DNA from: Rhizodiscina lignyota
Taxonomy: Eukaryota; Ascomycota; Dothideomycetes; Aulographales; Rhizodiscinaceae
NCBI GenBank assembly: GCA_010015805.1
Contig: ML978124.1
Coordinates: 372,001 to 436,000 of the forward strand
Length of the DNA: 64,000 bases
Direction of reading: 5' to 3'
In this document: piece by piece, positions 20,642-31,837 of the stretch
Numbering within the stretch: the first letter of the stretch is position 1
How the letters are laid out: every line of letters starts with the position of its first letter
Program-made: the position numbers and the translations under genes
Notes under the pieces: generated by a model
What the model saw: only the letters and a program-made list of their open reading frames with translations
Database searches by the model: none
Told to the model about the DNA's origin: nothing

Positions 20642-22666
20642 TCATATCAAGCCAACGAGCATCTCAGCCAATTCGTCTCTCGTCAACGTGCTTTTCCTTC
20701 GCCTCGGGCGCCCTCCTATCCTCGTCTTTCGTGGCGAGCCGCTCCTGACGCCCTCTCGTGCTCCACCACTCTGGTCTCCAATTTGATCCTTTGAAGCCGA
20801 TTTCGATTCCTTTTCCACGACGGTTACAGCTGCCTCCTCTGCCTCTGCTTGAACGGCATCAAGTTTCTCCTGCACCGTCAATTTCGGCGAAGGCTCGTCG
20901 TCATCACGTTCGGCCGAGGAATTGCGCTTCAGTGCCTGTAGCGGGTCAACGTAAATACATTTATAGTTTTCTATGCATGGGGCAGCTGGTGCGCTAGTGC
21001 TGGTGCTTGCTTGGTCAGGTGCTAAGAAAGTATTGTCAGGACGTACTTTGCGCGGTAGGCGTGATGCCGTTGGCCTTGTTCTCGATCCAGCCCTCGAGGC
21101 AGGTTTGACTAATGTAGGATTGATCAGGTCGACATCTGATGCATTTTCATCTGCTGCTGGGTCCGAGGCCTCGAGAGTGGATGCCGGGTGGAATGTCACC
21201 TTTTTAGGCGACGAACTGTTGCCAGCTGCTTCCTGCAATGGTGGATGCCGCAACTCTTTAGACGCACCCGTCTTCGTGACATCTCTCACTGGTTGCAAGA
21301 CATTCGGTGATGATTCTGGTGGGATATCATCGTCCTCGGCTGCAGAGTCTAGATCCAAGTCGTCTACTTCCTCGCTCTCTTCCGCTATTCCTTCAAGTTT
21401 GGAACCGTCGGCATCGCGGTTTGCGGCCATATACGTTCCCAATCCCGCGCCCAAGCCAAGACCGATCTTCAGCTCTTCCAAATTAACGGTATCTCCGCCG
21501 TTTACCATTCTCTCTCTCCAGCCATTCATCAGTACAATGGCCTCATGCCATTGGCCCTCCAGACGTTCAAAGCCAGCTCTCAGCCTAGCGATTTCCTCCT
21601 CACGAACTGTGACCTCATCGATCGGCACAAAATTGGGGTTGGTGAGCAGTGACTTGAGGTTCTCAAGGACGCTGTCCATATCTGTGGCAAGCGCTTCGTA
21701 AGACGTTGGAAGCGCTCGAACCATATCGGAGGAATTATTTGCTTCGTCGGCCTGTTGAGATGTATCGCTGCCCTCCACTCTTTGCGCGTTACCTGGAAGG
21801 CCTTGTAATTCTCGTAGAGTTGCCAATGTGCTGCGGACTAGGCCTATTAGACTGTCGTTCTCCTCACTCAGGCCCTGGCTTAATTCTGTCAAAAACTCTG
21901 TTGTCTCTTGATTAAGGGTATATGCAGGATCATGAACATCTGGACCATCCTCCTCTCTGAGAGCGCCCAAGGCGCCTCCCACTCCAGTCACTCCTGGTGT
22001 TATGGTGATGCTCGCTCCGACAAGACCAGTCTTATTGCCCCGTTGTTGAGAATTCAGGTGCATCTTTAGTTTCTGTATCTGTACATCTCGTTTCCGAACG
22101 TCGTTCGCACACGAAGTCCGGACTTGCTGTACCGTGGTCTTCAGCCGAAGCATCTCCTCGCGCAGTGCTTTCGCAGAGGCTTCAGCGGTGCGAAGGGCAA
22201 CTTTTGCAGCACGCTCTTGTGATTGGGATAACGACAATTGGCGAGTCAGATCCTCGGTTTTCGCTTCGAGACGTTCGGTCGTCGAAGTATTCCGCGTGGC
22301 ATCCGTACGCAGGGACCGGATCGTTTGCACGAGAGTTTCGCGCTGCTCTTGCTCGCGCTGTGACGCAATTCATTATTAGCATAGTAGTTCCGGATAGCAT
22401 AATATAGCGCTGCTAACATCTCTTCGTAATATCAGGTCGTGAATGATGTTGATGACTTGCGCCATAGTCGCTTCAGTCCCGCCTTCTCCCTTCGACGGCT
22501 TCGCAAACTCGAGAGGCTTGCCATTGCGCAGGAGACCTCGCGCAAGTAAAAGATTGTTAACGTATGTCGATGCGGTCTTTAGACTAAAAGAGTCCATGTT
22601 TGCCTGAAAGTTAGGATTGAAGAAGCGCAAGAATTCATGGCGGGCGTTGTTGACGCTTGTTGACAA
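20642..22666 (-). CDS. ADIP/NIMA-interacting coiled-coil protein (TinA-like)
   Basis: The 654-residue product comes from exons 22418-22666 and 20642-22357; the 60-nt intron has a GTTAGC donor, a GCTAATA branch and a CACAG acceptor. The N-terminal 85 residues (TASTYVNNLLLARGLLRNGKP, EATMAQVINIIHDLILRRD) are the conserved start of the afadin- and alpha-actinin-binding (ADIP) family. A long coiled coil follows (about residues 84-190, rich in Glu/Gln/Arg heptads), then an acidic, Ser/Pro-rich low-complexity half ending RTRIGGRPRRRKSTLTRDELAEMLVGL. The A. nidulans member of this fungal group is described as a NIMA-interacting spindle-pole protein, so a role at microtubule-organising centres is an inference from family. 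It is divergent from the TDG-type glycosylase gene, with only 139 bp between start codons, which suggests a shared promoter. Confidence 0.75.
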
Positions 22667-22805
22667 TTTGCCATTTGCGGTTTGGCGCCATTTCGGCTCT
22701 CTCCGTCATTCCGCAAACCCAATTGCCTCACGATCACGACTGTTATTGCCGAGAGATGGTCCTGAATATACCAGCAAATCACTTTCCTTGAGCAGTCAAT
22801 ACAAG
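22667..22805. promoter_or_regulatory. Compact bidirectional promoter with an E2F/MBF-like site
   Basis: 139 bp between divergent start codons. TTTGGCGC at 22681-22688 matches the E2F consensus (TTTSGCGC). Whether it is used is unknown. Confidence 0.35.
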
Positions 22806-23732
22806 ATGAGAGTTACGCGGTCTGCTGCGGCTCAGTCTACTCCTATCGACGACGAGAACACTTCAACATTCAATGGCGGCCTCGCTCGATTTCAGTATGC
22901 CACTCAAACTTCCGACAGAACTGCTGTAATAAGGAAATCCACCGGTGTTACGCCGTCTCTCTCCTCTACGGCGCATAGCCCACTGAAGCGATCCCTAAGT
23001 TCTGTCGTCGGTGAGAGCGCGACGAGCGATGACGCTTCAAGAACCCCCTCTCCTGCGAAACGACGCCGGGAATCGAGCAAATACGCACCACCCTCGAAAT
23101 ACGCGCACCTCCCGCCACTCCTTGACATACTGGAACCGAATCTGATTGCAATATTCGTTGGATTTAACCCCGGGGTCCGCACCGCTACGTCTGGCCATGC
23201 CTATGCGCACCCCTCAAATATGTTCTGGAAGTTGCTGCACTCCTCTGGTCTCACAGACCGACGGTGGCGACCCGAAGAAGACGGGAATCTTCCGACAATT
23301 GGTCTGGGGAACACCAATCTTGTCGATCGTCCGAGCAAGAATGCAGGCGAGCTGTCAAAGCAAGAGATGGCCGCAGGAACTCCCATACTGGAAGAGAAAG
23401 TGAGACGTTACAAGCCAGATGCTGTCTGCATTGTGGGCAAATCAATCTGGGAGTCAATCTGGAGATACCGGTACGGGAAAAATCCCAAACCGAACGAGTT
23501 CAAATATGGGTGGCAGGATGAACGAGAGAATATGGGCAAGATAGTCCAGAAGAGCGACACCTCTGACGAAGAACCCTGGAGCGGAGCAAGAGTATTCGTC
23601 GCCACAGCCACGAGCGGCTTATCGGCTTCGCTTAAGCCTGCTGAGAAAGAGGCCATTTGGAAACCTTTTGGCGAGTGGGTACAACAAAGAAGAACAAAGC
23701 GACGACCACCACAAGTAGAATCACTGAATTGA
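22806..23732 (+). CDS. G/T(U) mismatch-specific DNA glycosylase (TDG/Mug family)
   Basis: Removes uracil or thymine from G:U and G:T mismatches in nuclear base-excision repair. The 308-residue intronless product has a disordered basic N-terminal third (about residues 1-110, including AKRRRES, a likely nuclear signal) and then the glycosylase core. Motif 1 reads IFVGFNPGVRTATSGHAYAHPSN, with the Asn of the GxNPG signature present, followed by FWKLLHSSGLT. Next comes GLGNTNLVDRPSKNAGELS, and motif 2 is FVATATSGLSAS, the fungal version of the intercalation loop. ATG 22806 was chosen over an in-frame upstream Met at 22617, which would overlap the first exon of the opposite gene. The C-terminus is basic (RRTKRRPP). 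Confidence 0.9.
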   Translation: MRVTRSAAAQSTPIDDENTSTFNGGLARFQYATQTSDRTAVIRKSTGVTPSLSSTAHSPLKRSLSSVVGESATSDDASRTPSPAKRRRESSKYAPPSKYAHLPPLLDILEPNLIAIFVGFNPGVRTATSGHAYAHPSNMFWKLLHSSGLTDRRWRPEEDGNLPTIGLGNTNLVDRPSKNAGELSKQEMAAGTPILEEKVRRYKPDAVCIVGKSIWESIWRYRYGKNPKPNEFKYGWQDERENMGKIVQKSDTSDEEPWSGARVFVATATSGLSASLKPAEKEAIWKPFGEWVQQRRTKRRPPQVESLN

Positions 23733-25604
23733 ATGCTCAGGGTCGGCTAACAATGCCCTTAGCCCACTGCGATAAGACACTTCATGCTCGACAGGAGTAT
23801 TGTTGTGTCTTCCAAGGACAATTCCAACCTCCACTATCTCTTTTACGCTATGTGTTTGAGATAGATTTTACGGATGCGCAAAGTATGCGTCTGCGATGGA
23901 GTTTGCACCAGTGCTAGCCTTTCTGCGCGAGGTGGGTTTGCCCAGGTCCACCCACGTTCACTGTGAAGTTGACTGGACAATTGTTACCAAGAATTCATTT
24001 ATATCTTCGGGTTAGCAATTTATGCCTTCGGCGAACAACAGAAACATTCTCTTAAAGATCATAGTGAATCGTTCACAGCATATTCAATATTTTTGAATAT
24101 TTTCTCTCTTGAATAGAGTTGTCTTGTAAATTCAAATCACCTTCGTCTAGTGACACAGCATGTCTTGTCTTCCTGCGAGGCTTCCTTACTATTTCCTTTG
24201 TCTGCTTGACCCACTTTCTCTCTGGCGACACAATGTGCTTCACTAACATATCTGCTACGTCTTTTCCCTACCAGAGACCTTCGAGGTCTAATTTCAAGCC
24301 AATCTTTCATATAATTTAAAGACTTCGATACGCACTACTCGTTCCCCCAATCATCAACATGGGTCGCATATGGAGAACTGCAAAGAGTTTCGCGAAATTT
24401 TATCACAACAACATCAAATCGAGCATCGCCCACCCGCAGTACTATACAATAACGTCAACGGTTACTGGCAGCGAGAGGGATGGATCTCCGGTGAAATCCG
24501 CATCACGCAGGGAGTTCCTCAAGAAACCATACAGGAAGATGCGGGAGTATGCATCCAGCTGCTTCACTGGAGATGATGACAGCGAATACTCCGAATCTTT
24601 TTGCAGTACCTGCTGCGCAGAACGATCGTCAACTTTCCCAAGCAGGAGCACGGTGTCTGTTGACCCAAACATGGGCTCTTCAAGCAATCTTTCATGAGCG
24701 CTATGCAAGCAATATTCACAGCATTTATCCGAGCCCTGCGGAGGCACCGGCGATAGCAGATTTGCTCGAAAGCCATCTGTTCCATTATCTATATTTATGC
24801 TTTCTCGAATCGGTTGTGCGTGGCTTACTGCAGCAGACATGGGCTGACCACGGACATTGGCTGGAAGGAAATGACGCAGGAGACGAAGATTGGTCTAATG
24901 GTTAATTTAAAGACATGTTTCCTGAATACTTGCTACTTGTCCCGCTGCTGCAGCACTAGTATTGCAGCGTAGAGTTAGTTATTGGTCATGATTTGTTTCG
25001 AAGTATTTTACTTCACGTATTGCTCTACTCCGTCCTCCGTCGGTCCTCATTGTTTTAGTTAGGGTTGAACAGTCGCAAATGCGATGCCAGCATGTCAATT
25101 GTGTCGAGCAATTAATAATTGGACCATATCACTAGGGCCAAAAAAAGGCCTTTGCACAGTAGATTCTGACTCAGTCGGCCGCTGTACGAGCGGCTAATTT
25201 AGTGTCTTGGAGTAGTTTATCAGTACCGTACCGAAAAATAACGATTGGTTAGCTCAATAATCGGCTCCTTGCCAGGTAGCACGCGGATCTTCTACAGCTT
25301 CGGATAGGCTCTCCAAATTGTTTGTTTTCAAACTCGGTATCTATCCCTTTTTCAGCTGAATGGTATACGCTTACGGATACGCTTACAAACCAAAATTTCG
25401 AGTTTCACCGTAAGACACTCGCTCTCTACTTCGTACACCTCCTAATAGCAATCTCAGCCTCAAGCTCCTGAAGTAGCCTCGTTCGATTTATTTGTTCTTG
25501 AGATGTGAATCCAGTATTTTCCAGAGCTACTCTGCAGCTTATCAACGGTGCTCTACTAGTTCTTTGTTCTTTAATTTCCTCCTTTCTCACTGCCTCGTGC
25601 AACG
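23733..25604. other. AT-richer intergenic region before the P450 gene
   Basis: Non-coding except for the small ORF at 24359-24697. The sequence is AT-richer than its surroundings, with ATATAATTTAAAG near 24310. No repeat, transposon end or domain was recognised. The last 500 bp must contain the P450 promoter and leader. Confidence 0.45.
24359..24697 (+). CDS. Small hypothetical protein (112 aa)
   Basis: I do not recognise this protein. It begins MGRIWRTAKSFAKFYHNN, which is basic and amphipathic-looking, and ends with a Ser/Cys-rich segment (SFCSTCCAERSS, then SRSTVSVDPNMGSSS). The start context (ATCAACATGGG) is good for a fungal gene, and an AT-rich TATA-like stretch lies 40-50 bp upstream. 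There is no signal peptide and no membrane segment. Other frames overlap it, so it may be chance. It is the best candidate in an otherwise empty 1.9 kb. Confidence 0.3.
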   Translation: MGRIWRTAKSFAKFYHNNIKSSIAHPQYYTITSTVTGSERDGSPVKSASRREFLKKPYRKMREYASSCFTGDDDSEYSESFCSTCCAERSSTFPSRSTVSVDPNMGSSSNLS

Positions 25605-27427
25605 ATGCCCCCTGTAGTAGCGGCGGCTGCTGTTGCCTGTCTTGTCTATGTCTCGGTCCTAGTCTATCGTCTCTGTCGCAATATTCTCAATGGGAGGAAG
25701 ACTGGTCTTCCAGTTGTTGTGGTTCCTTTGGATCAGTAAGTTCAGTAACAGCGGCCAGCCGCCACCCTGCGCCAGAATGCCAATGAGAGAACAGAAATCA
25801 CATACTTTGGATGTTACTAGCGGTCCCGTGCCGCCCGACTCTAAAGCGGATCCTACCCAACTTCATCTGGGAACGTATTACGATTTCGATTTACGGCTGG
25901 GAATTCCATGAGAGGCGCAAACCGTACCAGAAGTACGCAGGCAATGGCAAATCGTTCATGCTTGCTGGCTGCGGCAAGCTGGAGCTCTGGACAGGCGATG
26001 CGGAGATGACATATGAGATTCTCAGGCGTCCACAAGACTTCGTTCAATTAGACCTTACGACGTTGTTCATGGCCCCGTTTGGACGCAACGTCCTGACTGA
26101 AGACGGAGAGAGCTGGGCTCGTCAGCGCAAGATTGTCGCTAGTGTCATCAACGAACGCATTTCCAAAGCTGTGTTTGACGAGGGTATACGACAGACTCAG
26201 CAGATGGTCGAAGAAATCTATGAGCAGGCTGCTCCAGGGCAAGTGTCAGTTGAGAGCAACCAGCTCTTCGACTCGCTCAAGAAAATCACAATTCATATCC
26301 TAAGCGGCGCTGGGATGGGAGCTAGTGTTCCATGGAAGAATGGAGATGGCGAGAAGCCAAAGCCGGGCTTCAAGATGAGCTACATCGACACTGTCAAGGC
26401 TGTCATCTATGCCGTTACGGGCCCGATACTCTTACCCACATGGTTGTTATTACGATGGCCAAGCTGGCTGCCAGGACACGACAAGTTGACCGAACTCGGT
26501 TGTGCCAAGGTCGAATTTCCGAAGCATACAGCCCTCATGCTCGAGGAAGAGAGACTGCGAAGCGAGTCCAGCAAGGGAAAGTCGCGGAGCAATATCATGA
26601 GTCAGTTGCTCCAGGCATCTCAGCAGGAGCAAGCGCACAAACGCTTGAGCGATGAAGAGATGATGGGTAATCTCTTCGTATTCACAGCGGCAGGCTTTGA
26701 CACCACCGCCAATACTCTTTCATTTGCATTAATGTTCCTTGCACGCTACCCGCAGTGGCACGACTGGCTTCTCGAAGAGATTGACGAGATCATGCCGACA
26801 AATCCTGATGAGACGCTTGATTATTCGACAAGCTACCCGCGAGCACAGAGGATCATGGCATTCATGCTGGAGACGCTACGGCTTTGCCCTGCGCTCATTC
26901 ACATTGCGAAGATGACGAATGGACCCCAAACTATTACGACATCCAGTGGCACGTACTGCTTTCCTCCAATGACGACTGTCTATGGCAACGTTGTCATGCT
27001 ACACTTAGACCCCGAAGTCTGGCGCGACGTCAACCATGCATCTGATCCAGACTTTGTACGCCAGTCAAAGGATGATAGAGATGACGAATTCCACTTCCGT
27101 CCATCACGCTGGATCAATCCCTCAAGCTCGCCGCAGCCCTTTTTCCAGCCTCGCAAGGGCTCCTTCGTTCCTTGGTCAGCTGGCCCGCGCGTCTGTCCTG
27201 GACAGAAGATGGCACAAGTGGAATTTACGGCAGTCATGCTTGCACTTCTCCGTCGTCATCGCATAGACGCTGTACCAATCGGTCAAGAAACGTTAACAGA
27301 GACCGAGGCAAGGCTAGATGCAACAATCCAGGACAGCATTAGTATCCTGACTTTACAAATGAATGCTGTTTACGACGTCGGGGATAGCGGAAAGGGCGTG
27401 AACCTAAGGGTCAGTCTACGTAAATAA
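25605..27427 (+). CDS. Cytochrome P450 monooxygenase
   Basis: Heme-thiolate monooxygenase of the ER membrane; substrate unknown. Exons are 25605-25735 and 25795-27427 (59-nt intron, GTAAGT donor), giving 587 residues. An N-terminal membrane anchor (VVAAAAVACLVYVSVLVY) leads to the join PLDQNHILWMLLAVP. Core motifs are helix-I AGFDTTAN, ExxR in MLETLRLCP, PERF-type FRPSRW and the heme loop PWSAGPRVCPGQK with its Cys near residue 510. The chain is longer than a typical 500-residue P450, but all motifs are present in order. The conserved IYGWEFHERRKPYQKY segment places it among fungal secondary-metabolism or xenobiotic P450s. It is followed in the same direction by an MFS carrier and LadA. No backbone synthase (PKS, NRPS, terpene cyclase) is in the window. 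Confidence 0.94.
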
Positions 27428-28233
27428 ATTAACTCACCAGGAGTATCATAATGATCTCAATTTGAATTATTCGCAGTTGAATATCTATAATCCCAGGAGC
27501 TGAGGTCTCAGAGCTCGATTTTAAGCTAGTGACCTCGATGTTTTGCAAACCAGGAGGTCTTTAACCGAGTACTTTCGTACCGTCTCCTGTGCTAAGTTTA
27601 GCGTGGAAAATCTTCTCATTGATCGACCACTTTGACACCGTATCATGTTCAAAATTCCTCCACATGACATCAATAATTCAACTAGCAATGATGAGATCAT
27701 CAGAAATCAATAGACAATCGAACCGAATCTCCTTCGACGCCTTTCCCCGTTAACAGTTGGCACGGAGCCCGCCGTGCTTAAACGGTGCGACCCGTAAGAG
27801 ACTCGCTACAGTCTGCCCTCCTTTGATTGGACAACGTGAACAATTAAATTGATTCTAAAACGACACGGGAAAAAACTTCGGTTCATGGAAAAGTCCCGCC
27901 CGGAGGCGGCCAAGCAGCGACGTCGCAATAACGCAATTGGACTGAGAGTCCACTCAGTCGCATGGCGAACGGCAATCGGCACGAACGTTCTGCTGCGAAT
28001 GTGACTAGGCTAAGGAGTGAATTTTACCTAACTCGGCCGAAGATGAGAAGTCATGAAGAAATGGAATTCTCATTACTTAAACACCCTCGGTCCTCAGTAG
28101 CCATTTTGTCTTCTCCCCTCTCGTATTTCAATTCCAATCAAAAGTTGAGCAGAGCAACTACAGTCATTAGAGAGCACCCGTACAGTATAATAACGTTCAT
28201 CCTGTCTCATTTTGTACTCCAAATTCACCGCAC
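27428..28233 (+). promoter_or_regulatory. Upstream region of the MFS gene with a GGCTAAG motif
   Basis: 800 bp without a gene. GGCTAAG at 28008-28014 matches the XlnR-type core (GGCTAA/R) and lies about 220 bp before the start codon. No other element was recognised. Confidence 0.35.
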
Positions 28234-29793
28234 ATGAATACAACTTCCAACGGCAGCAAGCCAGGACCAACTACAGCCAGCAATATCCAGATAACCCCTC
28301 CAGGTCTGCCTGAGCCCGTGCCAGGATGTCCAGCTCATATCGACTATCCTCAACGAGTAACCGGGGAAAACAAGTCCTCAGTCCCTATTGACGTGGATGT
28401 GGGGAACGAAAAGACAATCGAGGCCAGCGATGAGACATCTACTTCAGTTGGTCCAGGTTCGCGGTCGTTCGGCCATTCTGATGGGCACACTTACCCCGAA
28501 GGCGGGCTTCAAGCATGGTTGGTCGTTGCTGGTGCCTTCGCTGCTATGCTTTCTTCGTTAGGGGTAATGAATACACGTATGTTATACATTTACCATTGTT
28601 CCTCATTGAAATGCTGACCCGTCCATCTAGTTGGTGTTTTCCAGGCCTATATCAGCACCCACCAGCTGGCAGACTACGATGAAAGTGCAATAGGATGGAT
28701 CTTCTCCGTCTACGCTTTCTTCGCCTTCTTCTGCGGCGTGCAAATTGGCCCGATTTTTGATGCCAAAGGACCCCGCCTGCTCATCCTCTCCGGCAGCATA
28801 CTTGTCGTCCTCTCTATGATGCTCCTTGGCATCTGCACCAAGTACTGGCACTTCATGCTAAACTTTGGCGTTATTAATGGAGTTGGCTGTTCGCTTCTCT
28901 TCACACCGGCTATGACTTCCATTGGGCATTTCTTCATGGTAAAGCGAGGCGGGGCGACCGGTTTGGCAGCCGCTGGTGGATCGCTCGGTGGGATCATCTT
29001 TCCACTGATGCTGCAATCTCTCCTTCCCAAGGTCGGCTGGGCCTGGTCCACTCGTATTCTCGGTTTTATCCTCATGTTCCTTTGCCTCATCGCCAATCTG
29101 CTTATCAGAAGCCGGTTACCGCCAAAGGAAGGTGGTTCAGTCATGCCCGACATTCGCATCTTCACGAACCTCCCTTTCCTGTACACCTCTCTCAGTATTT
29201 TCTTCATGGAATGGGGCCTCTTCGTTCCCGTCACATACCTCATTTCTTACTCACTCTCTTCTGGAGCCATCAACACGACACTCAGCTACCAGATCATGGC
29301 AATATTCAATACGGGATCGTGCTTCGGCCGGTACCTGCCTGGAATTTTCGCAGACATGATCGGCCGCTTCAATGCCATGTTCTGGACACTTGCACTGTGC
29401 GGTCTCACAACACTGGTGTTGTGGCTTCCTGCGACTATCCTGCCTCTTGTAAATGAGGGAGCTCAACCGAGTCGAGCCATCGAGCCACTCGTCATCATCT
29501 ACTCACTGTTATTTGGCTTTGCATCTGGTAGCAACATCTCCTTGACTCCGGTGTGCGTCGGTCAGCTCTGCGACACCAACGAATACGGGAGATACTATGC
29601 TACCTGCTATTGTTTCGTTTCGTTCGCAACGCTGACGGGCATCCCGATCGCAGGATCTATTCTGCAAGCATGCGCTAACAGCTACTGGGGAGTTGTTGTC
29701 TTTACCGGAGCATCCTATGTTGTCGCGGTGGCCTTTATCATTGCCGCGAGGGCTCTCCGGGTCGGGGGTTGGATGAAGTGGGTGAGGTATTGA
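28234..29793 (+). CDS. MFS carrier, monocarboxylate-permease-like (MCT/MCH family)
   Basis: Predicted plasma-membrane major facilitator, 501 residues, from exons 28234-28576 and 28631-29793 (54-nt intron, GTATGT donor, TAG acceptor, rebuilding NTLGVFQAY). Residues 1-85 are a hydrophilic cytosolic tail; [16 protein letters not shown] is the conserved start of helix 1 in fungal MCT-like proteins. About 12 hydrophobic helices follow, with the loop motif [14 protein letters not shown] between helices 2 and 3 and [17 protein letters not shown] in the second half. Fungal relatives move monocarboxylates, riboflavin or related small solutes; the substrate cannot be read from sequence. It sits between the P450 and LadA, all on the plus strand. 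Confidence 0.86.
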
Positions 29794-30625
29794 TTACATC
29801 GTTTCCAGACTTGAAAGACTTGATTCATTGCATTGGCATACATGGTAAATATTCACCTTGGCATTCAAACATCGATAACATAGCGTTCTGTGCATAAATG
29901 GCGTTACTTGGGGGATCGGTATTTGATGATATGGAAAATTATGAGATCAACGACGAGCATGTTCTTGAAAGAAAAGTTACCGCGATGATCAGGGGAAGGG
30001 AAGCGACTATGAAAATTGATAAACAGATAACGAAATAAGCAGTTCTGAGAGCTTAAGCTTTCTCCTCGCTTTACCCTGCGCGAAATCCCTTTGCAATGCA
30101 TGTTTTGAATATGATTAACCGGGGATGAGGAATGAGCGCGCTTACCTATCGATTGCTGTATATATAAAGTCAAAGGACTACAGTATGTTAAGGTGGATAC
30201 CGAAAGACCTAGAATGAGCAAAGAGGAAATTTTGCCGCTTTGAAGATATCGGCTGGCATCGACCCGAAGCGCAGCCAAGGCTCACGATGGCTGGCTTGCG
30301 CTCACGCCGACATCCCCGCCGAAAGCTCTACCACCCACCGGCGGAGAAATTATCGGTAGCACAGCATGTTGAGGCTAGTAAGTCAGGCACGCGGTTACAT
30401 CGTGACCCACATACACCCAATCATCATACCAAGGACCCTGCCGTGGGTCCGTTGAGCCTTCACGTCCTGACACGTAGAAATCTCTCCCGCGTAGCGCCTC
30501 ACGATTTCTTTACGAGGTCAGGCTAAGTACCTCGAGCTGCAGCTGCCCCTTCGTTTCTTCCATTTCATCTGCGCTCTGTACACTTAGCTCAATTACTATA
30601 CTCTTGCCCTCGGAGACCGCCTAGC
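29794..30625 (+). promoter_or_regulatory. ladA upstream region with a GGCTAAG motif
   Basis: 830 bp without a gene. GGCTAAG at 30521-30527, about 100 bp before the ladA start, matches the XlnR/AraR-regulon core known from Aspergillus. A TATATATAAAG-like stretch lies near 30160. Confidence 0.4.
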
Positions 30626-31837
30626 ATGTCATCTACCACCACCGAGACGGTGGTCAAACCGTCCAAACCAAACATCGGCGTCTACACTAACCCGCAGCAT
30701 GAGCTCTGGGTTGCCGACGCAGCGCCTTCATTAGAGGACTTGGATAAAGAGGACAATCTCAAGCCAGGCGAAGTCACAATTGCAGTCAAAAGCACTGGCA
30801 TATGTGGGTATGTTGTAGCAACCAATCCACCATTATTTGCCACAATTGCGCAGCGCACCTCCCAAGCGTCGCTTGAAGCTGACATCCATCGATATCGCAG
30901 ATCCGATGTCCACTTCTGGCATGCCGGTCGCATTGGTCCTATGGTTGTCACAGACTCGCACATCCTCGGTCACGAATCATGCGGTGTCATTATTCGCACT
31001 CATCCTTCTGTCACCTCCCTCAAGCTAGGCGACCGCGTTGCCATCGAGCCCAATATCCCCTGCTTTGCCTGCGAGCCTTGCCTCACCGGTCGTTACAACG
31101 GCTGCGAATCCGTTGAGTTCCTCTCCACCCCGCCCGTCCCTGGACTGCTGCGAAGATACGTCAACCACCCCGCTGTATGGTGCCACAAGTTACCAGATAG
31201 CATGACCTGGGAGGAAGGCGCGCTCCTGGAGCCGCTGAGCGTCGCCCTGGCCGGGCTGCAAAGAGCCAAGGTCATGCTGGGCGATCCAGTATTGGTGTGC
31301 GGAGCGGGACCAATTGGATTGGTGACGCTGGCGTGTGTGAAAGCTGCCGGCTGCGAGCCACTGGTGGTGACTGATATCGATGAAGGACGGTTAAAGTTTG
31401 CGAAAGAACTCGTTCCGTCTGCGCGGACGCTGAAGGTCGAGATTGGGGAAAGCGCAGAGCAATTCGCCGCGCGAGTGAGAGAGCTCATGGGTGGTGTGGA
31501 ACCAAGCTGCGCGATTGAGTGCACCGGGGTCGAGAGTAGCATTACCGGAGCAATTCAAGCACTTAAGTTTGGCGGGAAAGTGTTCGTAACGGGAGTGGGT
31601 AGGGAAGAGATCAAGTTTCCATTCATGAGGTGTAGCACAAGAGAGATTGATGTGCAGTTTCAGTATCGGTACGCGAATACGTGGCCGAGAGCCATCAGAC
31701 TGGTGCAGGGTGGAGTCGTTGATCTGAGGAAGCTGGTCACGCACAAGTTCAAGCTTGAGGAAGCTACAGAGGCGTTCAAGACGGCGGCGGATGTCAAGAG
31801 TGGCGCTATTAAAGTTATGATCCAGAGCCTGGACTAA
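30626..31837 (+). CDS. ladA: L-arabinitol 4-dehydrogenase
   Basis: Zinc MDR enzyme oxidising L-arabinitol to L-xylulose with NAD+ in fungal L-arabinose catabolism. Exons are 30626-30807 and 30901-31837 (93-nt intron, GTATGT donor), giving 372 residues. The join rebuilds [18 protein letters not shown], containing the catalytic Cys. GHESCG, the structural Cys set ([19 protein letters not shown]), [19 protein letters not shown], the Rossmann motif GAGPIGLV and the NAD-selective [10 protein letters not shown] follow. [17 protein letters not shown] at the N-terminus and [14 protein letters not shown] near the end are hallmarks of LadA rather than XdhA or sorbitol dehydrogenase. The intron interrupts the catalytic motif and leaves the frame open, so an unspliced reading would give an apparently continuous but wrong protein. 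Confidence 0.92.
   Translation: MSSTTTETVVKPSKPNIGVYTNPQHELWVADAAPSLEDLDKEDNLKPGEVTIAVKSTGICGYVVATNPPLFATIAQRTSQASLEADIHRYRRSDVHFWHAGRIGPMVVTDSHILGHESCGVIIRTHPSVTSLKLGDRVAIEPNIPCFACEPCLTGRYNGCESVEFLSTPPVPGLLRRYVNHPAVWCHKLPDSMTWEEGALLEPLSVALAGLQRAKVMLGDPVLVCGAGPIGLVTLACVKAAGCEPLVVTDIDEGRLKFAKELVPSARTLKVEIGESAEQFAARVRELMGGVEPSCAIECTGVESSITGAIQALKFGGKVFVTGVGREEIKFPFMRCSTREIDVQFQYRYANTWPRAIRLVQGGVVDLRKLVTHKFKLEEATEAFKTAADVKSGAIKVMIQSLD

Noticed and set aside
20319-20786. 155-codon plus-strand ORF
   Set aside because: It overlaps the 3' end of the ADIP gene on the opposite strand and has no domain.
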